Source of the DNA: an uncultured Saprospiraceae bacterium
GTDB taxonomy: Bacteria; Bacteroidota; Bacteroidia; Chitinophagales; Saprospiraceae
Reading direction: 5' to 3'
Length of the DNA: 41,258 nt
NCBI GenBank assembly: GCA_937974625.1
Contig: CALJVJ010000106.1
Location: 1-41,258, forward strand
The notes beneath the pieces were generated by a model. That model was given only the letters and a program-made list of their open reading frames with translations. It was not told where the DNA came from and searched no databases. This document shows positions 32,766 through 41,161 of the stretch, piece by piece (the first letter of the stretch is position 1; every line of letters starts with the position of its first letter). Both the position numbers and the translations under genes were made by a program.

Positions 32766-33017
32766 ATGGAAGGATATGCAGCAGAAAGCGTTGCCGCCAA
32801 TCGTAAAATACTTAGAAAACGTTCTTTTAGAAATATAGAAAGGAAAGTTCCTAAGGTTAAGAAAAGACGGGTGAAAGATGTTGAAAAAGAAAGCCAACAA
32901 GCATTAAAAATGGAACGAATTGGTCAACAAAGAAAAATTCGAGTGGCGCTTACTTTGATAGGGTTGATGTTATTAGGAATCAGTGGGATAATTTATTTAT
33001 TAGCTAGTTGGGTATAA
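32766..33017 (+). CDS. Small single-pass membrane protein of unknown function
   Basis: The 83-residue protein has a strongly basic N-terminal two-thirds (RKILRKRSFRNIERKVPKVK, KKRRVKDVEKES) and one C-terminal membrane helix at about residues 60-82 (ALTLIGLMLLGISGIIYLLA). The basic side suggests the N-terminus is cytoplasmic, perhaps touching nucleic acid or phospholipid head groups. I do not recognise a family. Coding status rests on a good ATG, clear hydrophobic-helix periodicity and the lack of a competing gene. It sits between divergent DUF2461 and convergent helicase genes. Confidence 0.65.
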   Translation: MEGYAAESVAANRKILRKRSFRNIERKVPKVKKRRVKDVEKESQQALKMERIGQQRKIRVALTLIGLMLLGISGIIYLLASWV

Positions 33018-33105
33018 AGATTCGCAATATCATTGAGCAGACTAATTGCAAAGTTTGAAGGCTTTAGAACAGAACCGACAGATGCCAATAGCAGTGCTAA
33101 CAGTT

Positions 33106-34815
33106 TTAAATAAAAACCATTGCCAATTTAATTTCCGCATAAGACACTTCTTGATTCATAGCTTCAAACATCGCTTTCAAACTAACGGAGCCATCTTCTC
33201 TAACCTGTTCAGGGTCTTTTTTGACTAAAATTTGTTTGTGTGCGATTTGAACCTTTCGAAACAAGGCAGCTTCAGGTTTATATTTAGAAATATCTACTTC
33301 TGGGTAAAGTGATTTTATTTTTTCAAAATGTCCCATTACGGTTCCTTCTGATAAGCCTCTTTCCTCTGCGATTTCTTCAATAGTCATATTTTGAAGAATA
33401 TAATCTTTGGTAATGGTATAAGTAGATTGTTTGGGCAGTTTAGATTTCTTTTCTTTCTTTTTATTCTTAAAGCGTTTAATATCATTAGGGTCTGTTAAGC
33501 CATCACAATGTTTGAGAAAGGCAATTGCCTTTTTGTCCAAAGCCAATTGATTAAAGCCTTGTTCTTCCTCGGTGGATAATTCTTGAAACCGTTTATCGGC
33601 CTTAAAAGCCAAGCTATCTACTGCCAACGCTGTCGTATTAAAACCCATTAATTTAAGTCCTTTTAGGCTTTTTAAACGAGATAAGGCGACATAGCCCTGC
33701 CCTTTTTCAAAGCTTTTGCTCAAATCTATTTCGGCGGATTCCAAAGTCATTCCTTGACTCTTATGTACCGTAATGGCCCAAGCCAAACGCAATGGAAGTT
33801 GAGAAAAGGAAGCCAAAGCCTTGCCCTTGTCATCTTCGATAGCCCAAATATCTTGTACCACGGTCATTTTTTTACCATCCGATAATTGGACAACAGGTAA
33901 TTTTTCTTCTTCCGAATAATCGATTACTTCTCCTAAAGTACCATTGATATAGCCTACTTCATAATTGTTTTTGACAAACATCACCTTAGCACCAATCTTT
34001 AACTCTAAATTTTCATCTGCACGAACTGATTTTTTTAAGGTTTCTAATAATTTAGGATTGCCTTTGGTGGTGGCTTGAAAAATTTTACTCCTGCCATCTA
34101 ATTCTCTTAATCGAGTGATGTTTAGCATATTAACATCCCGATTATGGCTGTATAGTTTAGGAGGTTCTTCTGTCGTATCTAAAACGGTCTTACTTGCATT
34201 TTCTAAAAGTGCGATAGAGGCATCAGAAACTTGCCCGTTCCTTATTTCATTTAAAATGGTATTCAATTCATTATCTTCTTGTCGATGCTGTTCGGTCAAG
34301 TAACAAATAGCCAATTTGGCTTCCAACCAAGCTTTGGACATGAAAGCAAATTTGTCTCTCGGTTTTTCATTTGGATTCCCAACAGGAGGTAATTGAAAAA
34401 AGTCTCCTGAAAAAATAACCTGCACACCACCAAAAGGCAAAAAAGGGTCTTTAAAAAACTTTAAAACCGTATTGACCAAATCCAACTGATTTTTGTGCAG
34501 CATTGAGATTTCATCGATAATCAATACCTTGGCTTGCTCCATTTTATCTTTCAGGTATTTCTTCTCTTTCATATTCCGCAAATCCGCGCTAGATAATTTA
34601 TCTTTGATACCGATGCCAGACCATGCGTGGATAGTCATACCATTCATATGTGTAGCGGCAATACCGGTAGAGGCGGTAACTGCTACGGGCACATTCCGCT
34701 CCCTTAAGTATTGGATATACTGATTGATGACGTAGGTTTTACCTGCACCAGCGGAGCCAGTGAGAAAAACGTTTTTACCAGATTTTAATAAAGTAAGTGC
34801 AGTTGCCTGTTTCAT
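33106..34815 (-). CDS. PIF1/RecD-like DNA helicase with C-terminal HTH domain
   Basis: The 569-residue SF1B helicase has Walker A GSAGAGKT (residues 20-27), motif Ia TASTGIAATHMNG, Walker B LIIDEISM (Asp101-Glu102), motif III FSGDFFQLPPV and a UvrD_C_2-like motif VI region (LAWAITVHKSQGMTLESAEI, GQGYVALSR). A Lys-rich linker leads to a C-terminal HTH_40-like domain near 465-515 (YILQNMTIEEIAEERGLSEG). PIF1-like enzymes unwind DNA 5'-to-3'. The helicase plus HTH layout is common in Bacteroidota. The frame opens six codons earlier at TTG; the ATG at 34813-34815 is preferred. It is divergent from glgC. Confidence 0.93.
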   Translation of the reverse strand: MKQATALTLLKSGKNVFLTGSAGAGKTYVINQYIQYLRERNVPVAVTASTGIAATHMNGMTIHAWSGIGIKDKLSSADLRNMKEKKYLKDKMEQAKVLIIDEISMLHKNQLDLVNTVLKFFKDPFLPFGGVQVIFSGDFFQLPPVGNPNEKPRDKFAFMSKAWLEAKLAICYLTEQHRQEDNELNTILNEIRNGQVSDASIALLENASKTVLDTTEEPPKLYSHNRDVNMLNITRLRELDGRSKIFQATTKGNPKLLETLKKSVRADENLELKIGAKVMFVKNNYEVGYINGTLGEVIDYSEEEKLPVVQLSDGKKMTVVQDIWAIEDDKGKALASFSQLPLRLAWAITVHKSQGMTLESAEIDLSKSFEKGQGYVALSRLKSLKGLKLMGFNTTALAVDSLAFKADKRFQELSTEEEQGFNQLALDKKAIAFLKHCDGLTDPNDIKRFKNKKKEKKSKLPKQSTYTITKDYILQNMTIEEIAEERGLSEGTVMGHFEKIKSLYPEVDISKYKPEAALFRKVQIAHKQILVKKDPEQVREDGSVSLKAMFEAMNQEVSYAEIKLAMVFI

Positions 34816-35035
34816 TGATGGTAGGTTTAACAAGTATGATGCTGCGAAATTACATTATTTAGTGGTGAAGGAAAAGGAACTTTAGAGAATTCAAATAGTA
34901 AATTTAATTTTTCATTATTGCGAAATAAAAGGACCTAGAATAATGTATTTTCAAAATAAATAAAAATTGTACCCTCAATTTTTTGATTTCAAGTGAACAT
35001 ATAGCCGATAGAAGCTGTAAAAGAGGAAGAAGTAT

Positions 35036-35093
35036 TATTTTTGAATCTTAGTGTGAAATTTACACTAAGTATTGGTAAAAATACTTATCTTTG
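35036..35093 (+). promoter_or_regulatory. glgC control region: two -7 boxes flanking an operator-like inverted repeat
   Basis: TATTTTTG (35036-35043) and TATCTTTG (35086-35093) are both exact TAnnTTTG boxes. Between them CTTAGTGT (35047-35054) and ACACTAAG (35062-35069) form a perfect 8-bp inverted repeat with a 7-bp spacer. It overlaps the -33 area of the downstream promoter and the likely start site of the upstream one, a good position for a repressor. The rest of the 320-bp gap to the helicase (34816-35035) shows only a TAATTTCG near match for the helicase promoter (about 34843-34850, - strand). Confidence 0.5.
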
Positions 35094-35135
35094 TGAAACA
35101 AACATTGCCATTGTAAAACTAAAACCTAACCGATT

Positions 35136-36416
35136 ATGATTGCCTTAATTTTAGGCGGCGGCGCTGGAACCCGACTCTACCCATTAACAGAAAACCGTTC
35201 TAAACCAGCCGTACCATTAGCTGGAAAGTACCGCTTGATAGATATTCCGATATCGAATTGTTTAAATTCAGGCGTTCGGAAAATGTATGTGTTAACACAA
35301 TTCAACTCTGCCTCCCTTAATAAGCATATCAAAAACACCTATGGATTTGACCATTTTAATAATGGTTTTGTAGATGTTTTAGCAGCAGAACAGACCCGTT
35401 CTAATATGAATTGGTTTCAGGGCACTGCTGATGCAGTCCGTCAATCAATGAAGCATTTAGTCAATCATAAGTATGAGCATGTATTAATTTTATCTGGAGA
35501 CCAATTATACCAGATGGATTATCAGCTATTATTGGAGGAGCATATAGAAAAAGGAGCAGACGTATCGATTGCTACGATTCCAGTAAATGCGAAGGATGCG
35601 CCAGGGTTTGGGATTATGAAGGTAAATAAAGGGGGAATGATTAAGAAGTTTATAGAAAAGCCGAGTGCTGATTTATTACCAAAATGGACTTCGCCTGTAG
35701 CAGCAGAATACCAAAAGCAGAATAAACCTTATTTAGCCTCAATGGGCATTTATCTTTTCAATAAAGAAGTATTATTAAAGATGTTTGCGGATTATCCTGA
35801 TGCAAATGATTTTGGAAAAGAGATTATTCCTAGTGCGATTAATTCTAGTTATAAGGTAGCGTCCTATGCGTTTGGCGGATATTGGACAGATATTGGAACG
35901 ATAGCTTCTTTTATGGAGGCAAATTTAGAATTGACGGAAAACATACCATCGTTTAATTTATTTAGCAATACCGAAAAAGTATATACGCGAGCGAGAATTC
36001 TACCACCATCAAAAATGAGAAAAACCTATTTTGATAATGTGATTTTCACAGGCGGGTCCATTATCCATGATGCCAGAATAGAGCAAGCGGTTATTGGGAT
36101 TCGGAGTAGGGTAGAGGAAGGAACCGTGATTAAGAGAGCTATTTTGATGGGAATTGACTTTTATGAATCGCTAGAAGAAATAGAGGCTATAAAAAAAGAA
36201 GGAAAACGCCCACATATGGGAATAGGGAAAAATTGCTATATAGAAAATGCCATTATAGATAAAAATTGTTCAATTGGCAATAAGGTAACCATCAAAGGAG
36301 GAGCGAATTTAGCGGATACAGAAACCCCCGTTTATTGTATTAGAGATGGTATTATTATTTTGAAAAAGGGTGCCATTGTACAAGATGGAACGATTATCGG
36401 AAATGCAGTAAGTTAA
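35136..36416 (+). CDS. glgC: Glucose-1-phosphate adenylyltransferase (ADP-glucose pyrophosphorylase)
   Basis: The 426-residue enzyme makes ADP-glucose from glucose-1-phosphate and ATP, the committed step of glycogen synthesis. It has the pyrophosphorylase core GGGAGTRLYPLTENRSKPAV (7-26), YRLIDIPISNCLNSG, the active-site WFQGTADAVRQ, LSGDQLYQMDY, KKFIEKP and YWTDIGTI. The C-terminal left-handed beta-helix (about 300-426: VIGIRSRVEEGTVIKRAILM, GKNCYIENAIIDKNCSIGNK) carries allosteric sites in this family. It looks closer to the cyanobacterial/plant type than to the enteric type. No other glycogen gene is adjacent. A strong terminator follows. Confidence 0.96.
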   Translation: MIALILGGGAGTRLYPLTENRSKPAVPLAGKYRLIDIPISNCLNSGVRKMYVLTQFNSASLNKHIKNTYGFDHFNNGFVDVLAAEQTRSNMNWFQGTADAVRQSMKHLVNHKYEHVLILSGDQLYQMDYQLLLEEHIEKGADVSIATIPVNAKDAPGFGIMKVNKGGMIKKFIEKPSADLLPKWTSPVAAEYQKQNKPYLASMGIYLFNKEVLLKMFADYPDANDFGKEIIPSAINSSYKVASYAFGGYWTDIGTIASFMEANLELTENIPSFNLFSNTEKVYTRARILPPSKMRKTYFDNVIFTGGSIIHDARIEQAVIGIRSRVEEGTVIKRAILMGIDFYESLEEIEAIKKEGKRPHMGIGKNCYIENAIIDKNCSIGNKVTIKGGANLADTETPVYCIRDGIIILKKGAIVQDGTIIGNAVS

Positions 36417-36430
36417 ATACCAACAAGCAA

Positions 36431-36514
36431 TAATTTTTAGATAACCATATCTAAAAAATAATAATTCTTAGTATTAGAATAAAAAGCCCTTATCATTTTG
36501 ATAAGGGCTTTTTT
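36431..36514 (+). terminator. Terminator after glgC (with a preceding AT hairpin)
   Basis: AAAAAGCCCTTATC (36481-36494) pairs with GATAAGGGC followed by six T residues (36500-36514), a textbook intrinsic terminator. A weaker AT-only hairpin (36431-36443 with 36448-36460, loop ACCA) precedes it. Confidence 0.92.
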
Positions 36515-36673
36515 GTTAAAAAAACTGGTGTTTTAAAGGGAAAAAACAAGTTTTTTTGAAAAAAAATAAAAAAAAAGTACTTAAAAAAGCGGTTAAAAAA
36601 TAAATTATTTTCACATTATTATTTTTTTATTAAAAATAAAGTCTTGATTATTAGTTAATTATAATATTTTATT

Positions 36674-36681
36674 TATTTTTG
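36674..36681 (+). promoter_or_regulatory. -7 box (TATTTTTG) with no downstream protein gene
   Basis: This is an exact TAnnTTTG. TTAG at 36651-36654 lies 19 nt upstream and matches three of four bases of the TTTG element. The next gene on the + strand is outside the window; the only candidate product is the structured region from about 36688. Confidence 0.5.
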
Positions 36682-36687
36682 CACATA

Positions 36688-36908
36688 AATATTTTTATCA
36701 CAATAAGCCTATTTTGTTTTTTGAATAACCTTGATAGGTGTGCATATTTGTAGTGTGATAAGTTTTTATCGCAAAAAGCTAATAAAAGATTAGCTAATAA
36801 TTTTAGGATATGTTCACTACCTACTTCGGTAGTTAAAATGGGATTTGAATTTAACAAGGCACTCTTTAGTGGGATTTAGAATGCCTTGTTAAAATTCATA
36901 CTTTTGAT
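36688..36908 (+). ncRNA. Candidate structured small RNA, module 0 of the glgC-metalloprotease interval
   Basis: Starting just after the -7 box, several stems are visible. TTATCACA (36695-36702) pairs with TGTGATAA (36754-36761), enclosing GCCTAT/ATAGGT (36707-36712, 36734-36739). AGCTAAT-aaaag-ATTAGCT spans 36777-36795. CTAC-TTCG-GTAG, closed by a classic C(UUCG)G tetraloop, lies at 36821-36832. TTTAACAAGGCA (36850-36861) pairs with TGCCTTGTTAAA (36882-36893). The part from 36806 is related to the modules at 37129 and 37230 (shared GGATATGTTCA). No protein-coding potential is evident beyond an 8-codon frame (36810-36836, MFTTYFGS). No known RNA family is recognised. Confidence 0.35.
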
Positions 36909-37128
36909 TGAAACAAGTGGCAGGAAATTCTAAAATACTGAAAAGAATTTTTTTAAATACAATATATAGAGTAGACAAAAGCGTCACTCAAAATTTGATA
37001 AAAAGTAGCAAAAGTGGAGTTGGAAAAAAGATATTTTAATTACAGATAATAATTAAATATCTGAAAGCGTTTTTATCAGGCAAGGATGGATGTAGCGTAG
37101 AAAGAGAAAGTCTTGCACACTAATTGAA

Positions 37129-37190
37129 ATGTTCATGGGATTATAATTTGTTGTAATCGGCAAGCCACTCAGTTGGCTTGCTCTTTTTCT
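37129..37190 (+). ncRNA. Small-RNA-like module 1: direct repeat, mini-ORF and terminator
   Basis: A 25-nt sequence (37129-37153) is identical to the one at 37230-37254. Its first codons read ATG TTC ATG GGA TTA TAA (MFMGL). Seven nt later GCAAGCCA (37160-37167) pairs with TGGCTTGC (37174-37181), followed by TCTTTTTCT: an intrinsic terminator. After it, AAATTCATCCTTTTGAT (37193-37209) repeats, with one mismatch, the sequence that ends module 0 (36892-36908). No -7 box is found just before this module, but a 13-nt AT stem (37029-37041 with 37051-37062) lies upstream. Confidence 0.4.
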
Positions 37191-37218
37191 CCAAATTCAT
37201 CCTTTTGATATAAAGAAT

Positions 37219-37293
37219 TATTTTTGGATATGTTCATGGGATTATAATTTGTTGGAGCTAGTCATTTGTAAAAATGACTAGCTCTATTTTTTT
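37219..37293 (+). ncRNA. Small-RNA-like module 2: -7-like box, repeat, mini-ORF and strong terminator
   Basis: TATTTTTG (37219-37226) runs directly into GGATATGTTCA and the 25-nt repeat (37230-37254, mini-ORF MFMGL). Next is a perfect 13-bp stem, GAGCTAGTCATTT (37255-37267) with its complement (37272-37284), capped by a GTAA (GNRA-type) tetraloop and followed by TATTTTTTT. A transcript from the box to the T-run would be only about 60-70 nt. The next gene is convergent, so the terminator does not serve an upstream protein gene. Confidence 0.45.
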
Positions 37294-37329
37294 ATACCAT
37301 TGGCAAAAGGGAGGAATAGAAATTATAAC

Positions 37330-37368
37330 AAAAAACGGTGACTAGGAATAATCCTAATCACCGTTTTT
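37330..37368 (-). terminator. Terminator of the metalloprotease gene
   Basis: AAAAAACGGTGA (37330-37341) pairs with TCACCGTTTTT (37358-37368); AGGA/TCCT continues the stem after a 2-nt internal loop. T-runs exist on both strands. It lies 62 nt past the stop codon of the - strand gene. Confidence 0.85.
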
Positions 37369-37429
37369 CTATTTTGAAATCGACAGCCAATTCGATTGCC
37401 TACTCCTTTCTTAGTATTACGTTAAACCA

Positions 37430-40400
37430 CTACCGCTGAATAATCAACTTCTTAGTCACCACTCCTTCCTCCATTTCCACTTTCAAAAAGTAAAGCCCAT
37501 CCTCAAAATTGTTAGTAACTATGTTGGTAACCGTAGGGTTATCCACATTTTGTTGATAAACGAGCTTTCCTTGTACATTAAAAACATGTATCCATGCATT
37601 CTTAGTCGCAAGGTCGGTTAAATCCAATTGCACCAAATCTTTAGCTGGGTTTGGATATACCGTAACTAAGCTCTCTGCCAAGACCGTCTCAATTCCAACG
37701 GTGGTCGCACTTTCATCTAAAATAATTTCAAAAGGTGTAATGCCAATCCAACCACCTTCCCCATCTGAAACGGTAAACGTAAATTGGTCGCTTCCTTCGG
37801 TAGCATCAGTATCATGCCGATATTTAAAAGCACCATTATTTAAATCCGCTTGGGTAAATTGAGCACCTGCGCTTACGGGGTCTTTATCAAAAAGCAACGT
37901 ACCGATAGTTGGTGTCTTGACTAGAGTATAGACTAAGTCCGTTGCACCATTATTGCCATCTGTCGTTAATAAGAAATCAGCATTAATCAATCGACCGCTT
38001 TTAGGTTTAACAGGTAGGACTTCGTTGGTGACCAATTGGGGGGCATCTACTGCTATATTTCCACAAAACTCTAAACTCCATTCGTCTAAAGAACCTCCTT
38101 CGCCAAAACCGTCGATAACTTCAATGCGCATCGTCCATTCTCCAAAAGTAGTTTCTCCATCAAACGCAGCTAAAGGCTGAGCAGGTTGATGCAATTCTCC
38201 TCCTATAGGTGGACAAGGTATTTCATTCGGAGATTCATCATCAAACCCTAAACTAAATGGAACGGACCCCGGACATTTTCCAACAAATAAAATCACTTCC
38301 GTACCAGCTGGACTGATTAAAGTAGTCCGAATATGACTCACCCAATCGTGAGAGCCTTTTAAAAATGGAATATTTAAATCATTTATTTCAAAATTTTGGG
38401 TCACCGTCATTTTCGATTCTATCGTCGGTGTGCCTAGAGAAGAAATATTAATGGGTACTTCCGAAGCACTTTCACTCGTACAGCTTAAGTTTTGGGTTTG
38501 GAAAGCAAAGATTTCAGAATTTGCACCAACGCCACAATCATTAATTGGTCTAACTCTCCAATAGTAAATAGTACTCTGGTCTAAGGTAAAAGATGGGGTG
38601 TAATTGGTGCCAATTAGATTCGTTCCTGAGTCAACAGTAAATTCTCCAAAGGCAGGATTGGTCGCTATATCAATTTCGTATAAATCCGCATCTTCGTCCC
38701 CTGTCCATTGGAAAAAAGGTAAGCCAACACCAGAAGTATTATTGCTCGGTTCCGTCAAAGCCAAATCCGTAAACTCATTGGGTACCAAATCCAAAATAAT
38801 ACTTCGACTTACGGTATCTAAACCTTCGGCTATGCCTTTGATATCAAAAGCAAATTCTCCACCGGGGTAATCCGCAGGGAAGGTAATCGAAAATTGATTG
38901 CTCATTCCAGGATTAACGGCCTCATTACTAAACGATGTGCTAAAAGCATTGGTCGCGGAAGTCGGCCCAACAAACGAAATAGGCCTATCAAATCCCAACA
39001 ACGAGAAAGTAGACAAATCAATATTGACTGTTGCAGGCAAACAAACCTGTTGGGTTTGAATAGACGTAGCAAAAGAAAAGCCTTCACTAGTAGGCGAAAT
39101 AATAGAAATATCTCTATTGGAAATATCAAAGAAAATATTATCCGCTGCTTCGACTTTTATCCTAGCTCTATCTGATAAAACATCAGGAATCGTAACCGAT
39201 TGGCTACCATCATTATCTGTGTTTTCAACTAAAACATGGGGATAGGTAGCCCCTCTATCGGTAGACAATAGAATATTGACCTTTTGGCAATTGACTCTTG
39301 TACCGTCTGTTCCTGCCACATCCCAAGTAATTTCAGCTAAACTACCCGCATTCAAGACATCCGAAACTTGGTTGGGGAAAGTGACTAAAAACGGGCCAGC
39401 GTCTTCGGTAGCTTCAAAAGAAACATCTTGCCAATCGACACCGCCAGCTTCTGCATTATTATCTCTAACCATCAAGCGGAATTTTAAATTTCGAGTATAA
39501 GTAGGCAACACTTCGTAGTCAGTACTTCGATTATTTAATAAATCAACAGACCGAGGAAAAGACCGATTGGGAGAAGTCGTAGGCGAAAAAGACCTAAAGG
39601 TAGGTGCCGTTCTAACTGGATTTCCTAAAGGAACAGCAGGCCCAGTATTAATTTGCTCCCAACAGTAAGTCAAAGCATCTCCATCTTCATCTGTGGCTTC
39701 CCCTTTTAATTCAAACGGTGTACTAATCGGGATAAAAAAGCCATCTGTATAAGTCGAAGTAATGACAGGATGATTGTTACTAGTCGTGATGACATTGGAA
39801 CAACTAGTTTCTCTTAATTTCTCCGTAATCATTTGCTCCACATTTCCACTATGAAAATAATCGTCCGCTACATTTTGTACATTATTATCGCTACCACAAG
39901 CTCCTGAATAGGACATAATCGTACTACCACTACCTGGTTCAAAAGCCGTTCCTGTAGAGATTTGTTGTTCACTACCCGGGCAATTACCCCAAGAGTGACT
40001 AGCTGCCAATTGGTGGCCCATTTCGTGACAAACCAACTCAATAGCAAATCGACTGTCGTTATAAAATTGGCAAGAACTTCCAGCGGACCTATTAGCTTCA
40101 CAAGCACTGCCAAAAGCAGCTAGACCAACCGCACCACCACCAGTAGAACAGTTAGCGATAAAAACATGTCCGATTTCAAATTTATCTCTGCTAACCCTAT
40201 TTTCAATGACCATGGCATTCTGACTAAAAGCAGAAACCAAATTGTTGCCATCGGTATAAGGGTCGGTTGCTGCATCTAAAAAAATGAGGTCTTCTGTTTC
40301 ATCAATTAACACCATTCTGACCGCTATGTCTGTTTCAAAAATCATATTGGCTCGATTGATAATAGCGGTATATCTTGCAACAATATCACTTTTAGAAGTG

Positions 40401-41065
40401 GCATTATGGTAGGCTGCGTATTCCCCTGTACAAGCAATGGCTGCTCGATAAATGAATAAATCAACAGGGACATTTTGGTTTCTACTTTTGCTAGCCGATT
40501 CATTTTTGAATCCATCGACCATATCCGGAGTTTGGCTCCCACAACTCAATTGAACGTTTTCAATTTCTTTGCTAACCGTTCCATGCTTAGCAAAAGAAGA
40601 AGTGTAATATTTAGTTTGATTGGTCGCCAAAGGGTCTATAAAAATTGCCCCTTCGGGAGATTGAATCATCGCATGAAAGCCCAATTTAGTTACGCCAAGT
40701 CTAGTGACCAGTGTCGGATTATCAATTGACTTCCCTTTAAAGGTTTTCATGGAAGGGTATCGACTAGCTAAGCCAGATTCCATAATAGGAGATTCCCAAA
40801 TTTCAAAATTTTCTAATCTGCCATCAGGCATCGGAAGCGAAATAATTGTGCCTTTTTGCTGGGTAAATTCTAGTGCGGTATTAGCTATAGCACGCTGTAA
40901 AGCAGGAAGTTCAAGACTAACTGCATGATATTCGCTTGGCAGCCAAGTTTTTTCACTATTTCTAGGGAGAGCAATTTCAGTTTCATTAATGGTTGACCAA
41001 AAGTTATCTTGAGCGGTCAAACAAAGGGTGACTATTAAAAACGTGAGGGTAAAAAAGTACTTCAT
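37430..41065 (-). CDS. Secreted reprolysin-like zinc metalloprotease with P-domain and type IX sorting domain
   Basis: The 1211-residue protein has a signal peptide (MKYFFTLTFLIVTLCLTAQ) and a propeptide to about residue 195. The metalloprotease domain carries the metzincin zinc site HEMGHQLAASHSWG (His347, Glu348, His351, His357) and a Met-turn at Met384 (STIMSYSG). Then come Ig/FN3-like segments (about 440-860, for example FFQWTGDEDADLYEIDIATN), a proprotein-convertase P-like domain (about 865-1010, ISSLGTPTIESKM, HIRTTLISPAGTEVIL, FGEWTMRIEVID), a cadherin/CSPG-like repeat (about 1015-1125) and a C-terminal Por sorting domain (1131-1211, VTVYPNPAKD ... GLYFLKVEMEEGVVTKKLII). It is predicted to be exported by the type IX system and surface-bound or released, to digest extracellular protein. 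Promoter and terminator suggest a single-gene transcript. Confidence 0.94.
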   Translation of the reverse strand: MKYFFTLTFLIVTLCLTAQDNFWSTINETEIALPRNSEKTWLPSEYHAVSLELPALQRAIANTALEFTQQKGTIISLPMPDGRLENFEIWESPIMESGLASRYPSMKTFKGKSIDNPTLVTRLGVTKLGFHAMIQSPEGAIFIDPLATNQTKYYTSSFAKHGTVSKEIENVQLSCGSQTPDMVDGFKNESASKSRNQNVPVDLFIYRAAIACTGEYAAYHNATSKSDIVARYTAIINRANMIFETDIAVRMVLIDETEDLIFLDAATDPYTDGNNLVSAFSQNAMVIENRVSRDKFEIGHVFIANCSTGGGAVGLAAFGSACEANRSAGSSCQFYNDSRFAIELVCHEMGHQLAASHSWGNCPGSEQQISTGTAFEPGSGSTIMSYSGACGSDNNVQNVADDYFHSGNVEQMITEKLRETSCSNVITTSNNHPVITSTYTDGFFIPISTPFELKGEATDEDGDALTYCWEQINTGPAVPLGNPVRTAPTFRSFSPTTSPNRSFPRSVDLLNNRSTDYEVLPTYTRNLKFRLMVRDNNAEAGGVDWQDVSFEATEDAGPFLVTFPNQVSDVLNAGSLAEITWDVAGTDGTRVNCQKVNILLSTDRGATYPHVLVENTDNDGSQSVTIPDVLSDRARIKVEAADNIFFDISNRDISIISPTSEGFSFATSIQTQQVCLPATVNIDLSTFSLLGFDRPISFVGPTSATNAFSTSFSNEAVNPGMSNQFSITFPADYPGGEFAFDIKGIAEGLDTVSRSIILDLVPNEFTDLALTEPSNNTSGVGLPFFQWTGDEDADLYEIDIATNPAFGEFTVDSGTNLIGTNYTPSFTLDQSTIYYWRVRPINDCGVGANSEIFAFQTQNLSCTSESASEVPINISSLGTPTIESKMTVTQNFEINDLNIPFLKGSHDWVSHIRTTLISPAGTEVILFVGKCPGSVPFSLGFDDESPNEIPCPPIGGELHQPAQPLAAFDGETTFGEWTMRIEVIDGFGEGGSLDEWSLEFCGNIAVDAPQLVTNEVLPVKPKSGRLINADFLLTTDGNNGATDLVYTLVKTPTIGTLLFDKDPVSAGAQFTQADLNNGAFKYRHDTDATEGSDQFTFTVSDGEGGWIGITPFEIILDESATTVGIETVLAESLVTVYPNPAKDLVQLDLTDLATKNAWIHVFNVQGKLVYQQNVDNPTVTNIVTNNFEDGLYFLKVEMEEGVVTKKLIIQR

Positions 41066-41128
41066 TGATGGTTTGTTTTAATCTTCCGATGTTTTGTCTC
41101 AGGGAGACGGCATATTAATCTAATTCGA

Positions 41129-41161
41129 CGAAAATAATAATCATTTTTCAATTGGACCAAA
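41129..41161 (-). promoter_or_regulatory. Promoter of the metalloprotease gene (TTTG-21-TATTTTCG)
   Basis: On the - strand TTTG (41158-41161) is followed after 21 nt by TATTTTCG (41129-41136), seven of eight bases matching TAnnTTTG, with canonical spacing. The predicted leader is about 55-60 nt. Nothing else is recognised from 41162 to the window end. Confidence 0.55.

Noticed and set aside
36669..36857. 62-codon open frame on the - strand in the glgC-metalloprotease interval
   Set aside because: It lies across several RNA stems and a -7 box on the other strand and has no motif. Chance openness in AT-rich DNA explains it.
36806..37293. CRISPR array or retron reading of the repeats near glgC
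   Set aside because: There are only two exact 25-nt copies plus one diverged copy, at unequal spacing, with terminators rather than spacers between them. No cas or reverse-transcriptase gene is present in the window.
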